DNA of 64,000 nucleotides from Tomocerus qinae (lineage: Eukaryota; Arthropoda; Collembola; Entomobryomorpha; Tomoceridae), in assembly GCA_020055645.1 (NCBI GenBank), contig CM034547.1, positions 27,838,513 through 27,902,512 on the forward strand, read 5' to 3'. The position numbers and the translations under genes are program-made. The stretch's first letter is position 1. Each line of letters opens with the position of its first letter. Below, in pieces: positions 63,021 to 64,000 of this stretch. A model generated the notes under the pieces. That model saw nothing but the letters and a program-made list of their open reading frames with translations, was not told the origin of the DNA and searched no databases.

Positions 63021-63771
63021 CTAAACCATGGAAGAGCACAACCTCCTGCTCCTACATATCATATAGGAATCTAAACGCCGTTTCGATACCATTCGAAAGT
63101 GAATATACCCAAGAACTAAAAGAATCACAACACTTATGTAAACAACCATAAAAATCCCTATATCTGCAAGACTGAAGAAACTAGAGGATTTGGAATTACG
63201 ATTTTCATGGGCTTCACTCTCCATTTTTAACGGCGAATCTCGCACGACCCGCTTAGTCATCCTTTGGGGATTTGAATATACATGAACGAGATAATCTGCA
63301 ACTTTGTTTTCATCATAATGTCCAGGTCCAAGAAAACATTTAGGACATTGACGTACACTGGGGTATAATTGCTTAAGAAAAGATGGATCTTCACTTGCAG
63401 TGCCCTTAAGCCTATTACACGACAACGAATGATTAAATGTAATATATACAGAAATAGCTTCACCAAACTGTAAAAACAATAAATTACTGCCAATATGAAC
63501 AGGAGTATAAAATTCTCAATAAAATACCTTATATTGACTTTGTTATGGGCACTCCAGAGCCACAAAGCTTGTTCTCTAATCGGTTTAATAAGAAGGGCAT
63601 TTTCTTTCGCAACCATAGAAGTGAAATGTTGCGAGCAGTCAGTACAGCCAAAAATCTCTTTCACGTATCCATGAATAGCATCCAAAACTTGAATGTCTAA
63701 CTGTTTTTCCAATCCAATTATAGTTAGCGTATGAAAAAGTCGCCACAATCCACATGTATAACCTCTTCTCC
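63021..63771 (-). CDS. QSOX: Quiescin sulfhydryl oxidase, C-terminal exons (partial)
   Basis: Flavin-dependent enzyme that oxidises protein thiols to disulfides in the Golgi or secreted space, passing electrons to oxygen. Two exons, 63771-63528 and 63411-63021, join in phase 2 and encode the end of the Erv/ALR domain and the tail. Visible features are RRGYTCGLWRLFHTLT (FAD-binding helix), CTDCSQHF with the CxxC disulfide, and ALWLWSAHNKVN, the family's W...HNxVN signature. QCPKC (second CxxC) follows, and a hydrophobic membrane span (IGIFMVVYISVVILLVLGYI) is near the C-terminus, so this is the membrane-anchored form. The upstream exons, with the thioredoxin domains, should lie beyond position 64000 because the first exon here begins in phase 1. 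Confidence 0.92.
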
Positions 63772-64000
63772 CTAGAATGTAAGGAAAATGATAAACGTTA
63801 AATTATGAAGGTTAAACCAGTGAAACATCAATTTTTCTGTTTCAACCGATCAACAAAGCAGGTATACAGTTACAGAAGTAACAGCTTGTCATAATTTACA
63901 AAGGTTTTGTCAAAATAAGCTATCTTCAAAATCTTCATGAGATCAGGAAGTCTATTTCAAAATTTAAATAGGCAGATTAAATTCAAAAATGTGACCCCAT
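63772..64000. other. QSOX intron running to the window edge
   Basis: Sequence upstream of the TTCTAG acceptor at 63773. No further exon was recognised before the end of the window. Confidence 0.6.

Overview
This is a gene-containing window of a nuclear animal genome. Every recognisable gene but one is split by GT-AG introns, intergenic DNA is AT-rich, and there are several inverted-repeat mobile elements. The proteins are metazoan. The uL24m sequence looks most like insect forms as I remember them, so an arthropod (hexapod-like) source is my best guess; I cannot name a species.

Eight protein-coding genes can be supported by translating exons and checking that splice phases agree. From left to right: mitochondrial ribosomal protein uL24m (MRPL24, minus, 1967-6370, first exon not found); a gene-poor stretch of about 11.8 kb; mitochondrial ribosomal protein mL54 (MRPL54, plus, 18148-22033), whose first intron holds a complete intronless MTO1 (plus, 18938-21001); a divergent ARMC6-like armadillo-repeat gene (minus, 22339-28389) converging on MRPL54; LRRC49 (plus, about 31412-42171), a tubulin polyglutamylase complex subunit carrying a very large low-complexity insertion; GON4L (plus, 44046-50875), a nuclear regulator with PAH and SANT-like domains; flotillin-1 (plus, 55912-58554); and the 3' end of a quiescin sulfhydryl oxidase gene (minus, 63021-63771, continuing past the window edge).

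Three genes (MRPL24, MRPL54, MTO1) serve mitochondrial translation, two of them nested. The other genes have unrelated roles: cilium/tubulin modification, chromatin, membrane scaffolding and disulfide formation.

The most striking non-genic feature is a 3.5-kb foldback element (51762-55270) between GON4L and FLOT1. It is flanked by an 8-bp direct repeat, its very long inverted arms contain 15-bp tandem arrays, and its core holds a decayed antisense gene that looks like a helix-turn-helix plus integrase-type transposase. That relic is itself interrupted by a small palindromic insertion. Other inverted-repeat elements lie at 3829-4851, 16361-16675, 43276-43361, 51348-51439, 60191-60253 and 61407-61740. 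No tRNA, rRNA, CRISPR or bacterial-type feature was seen.
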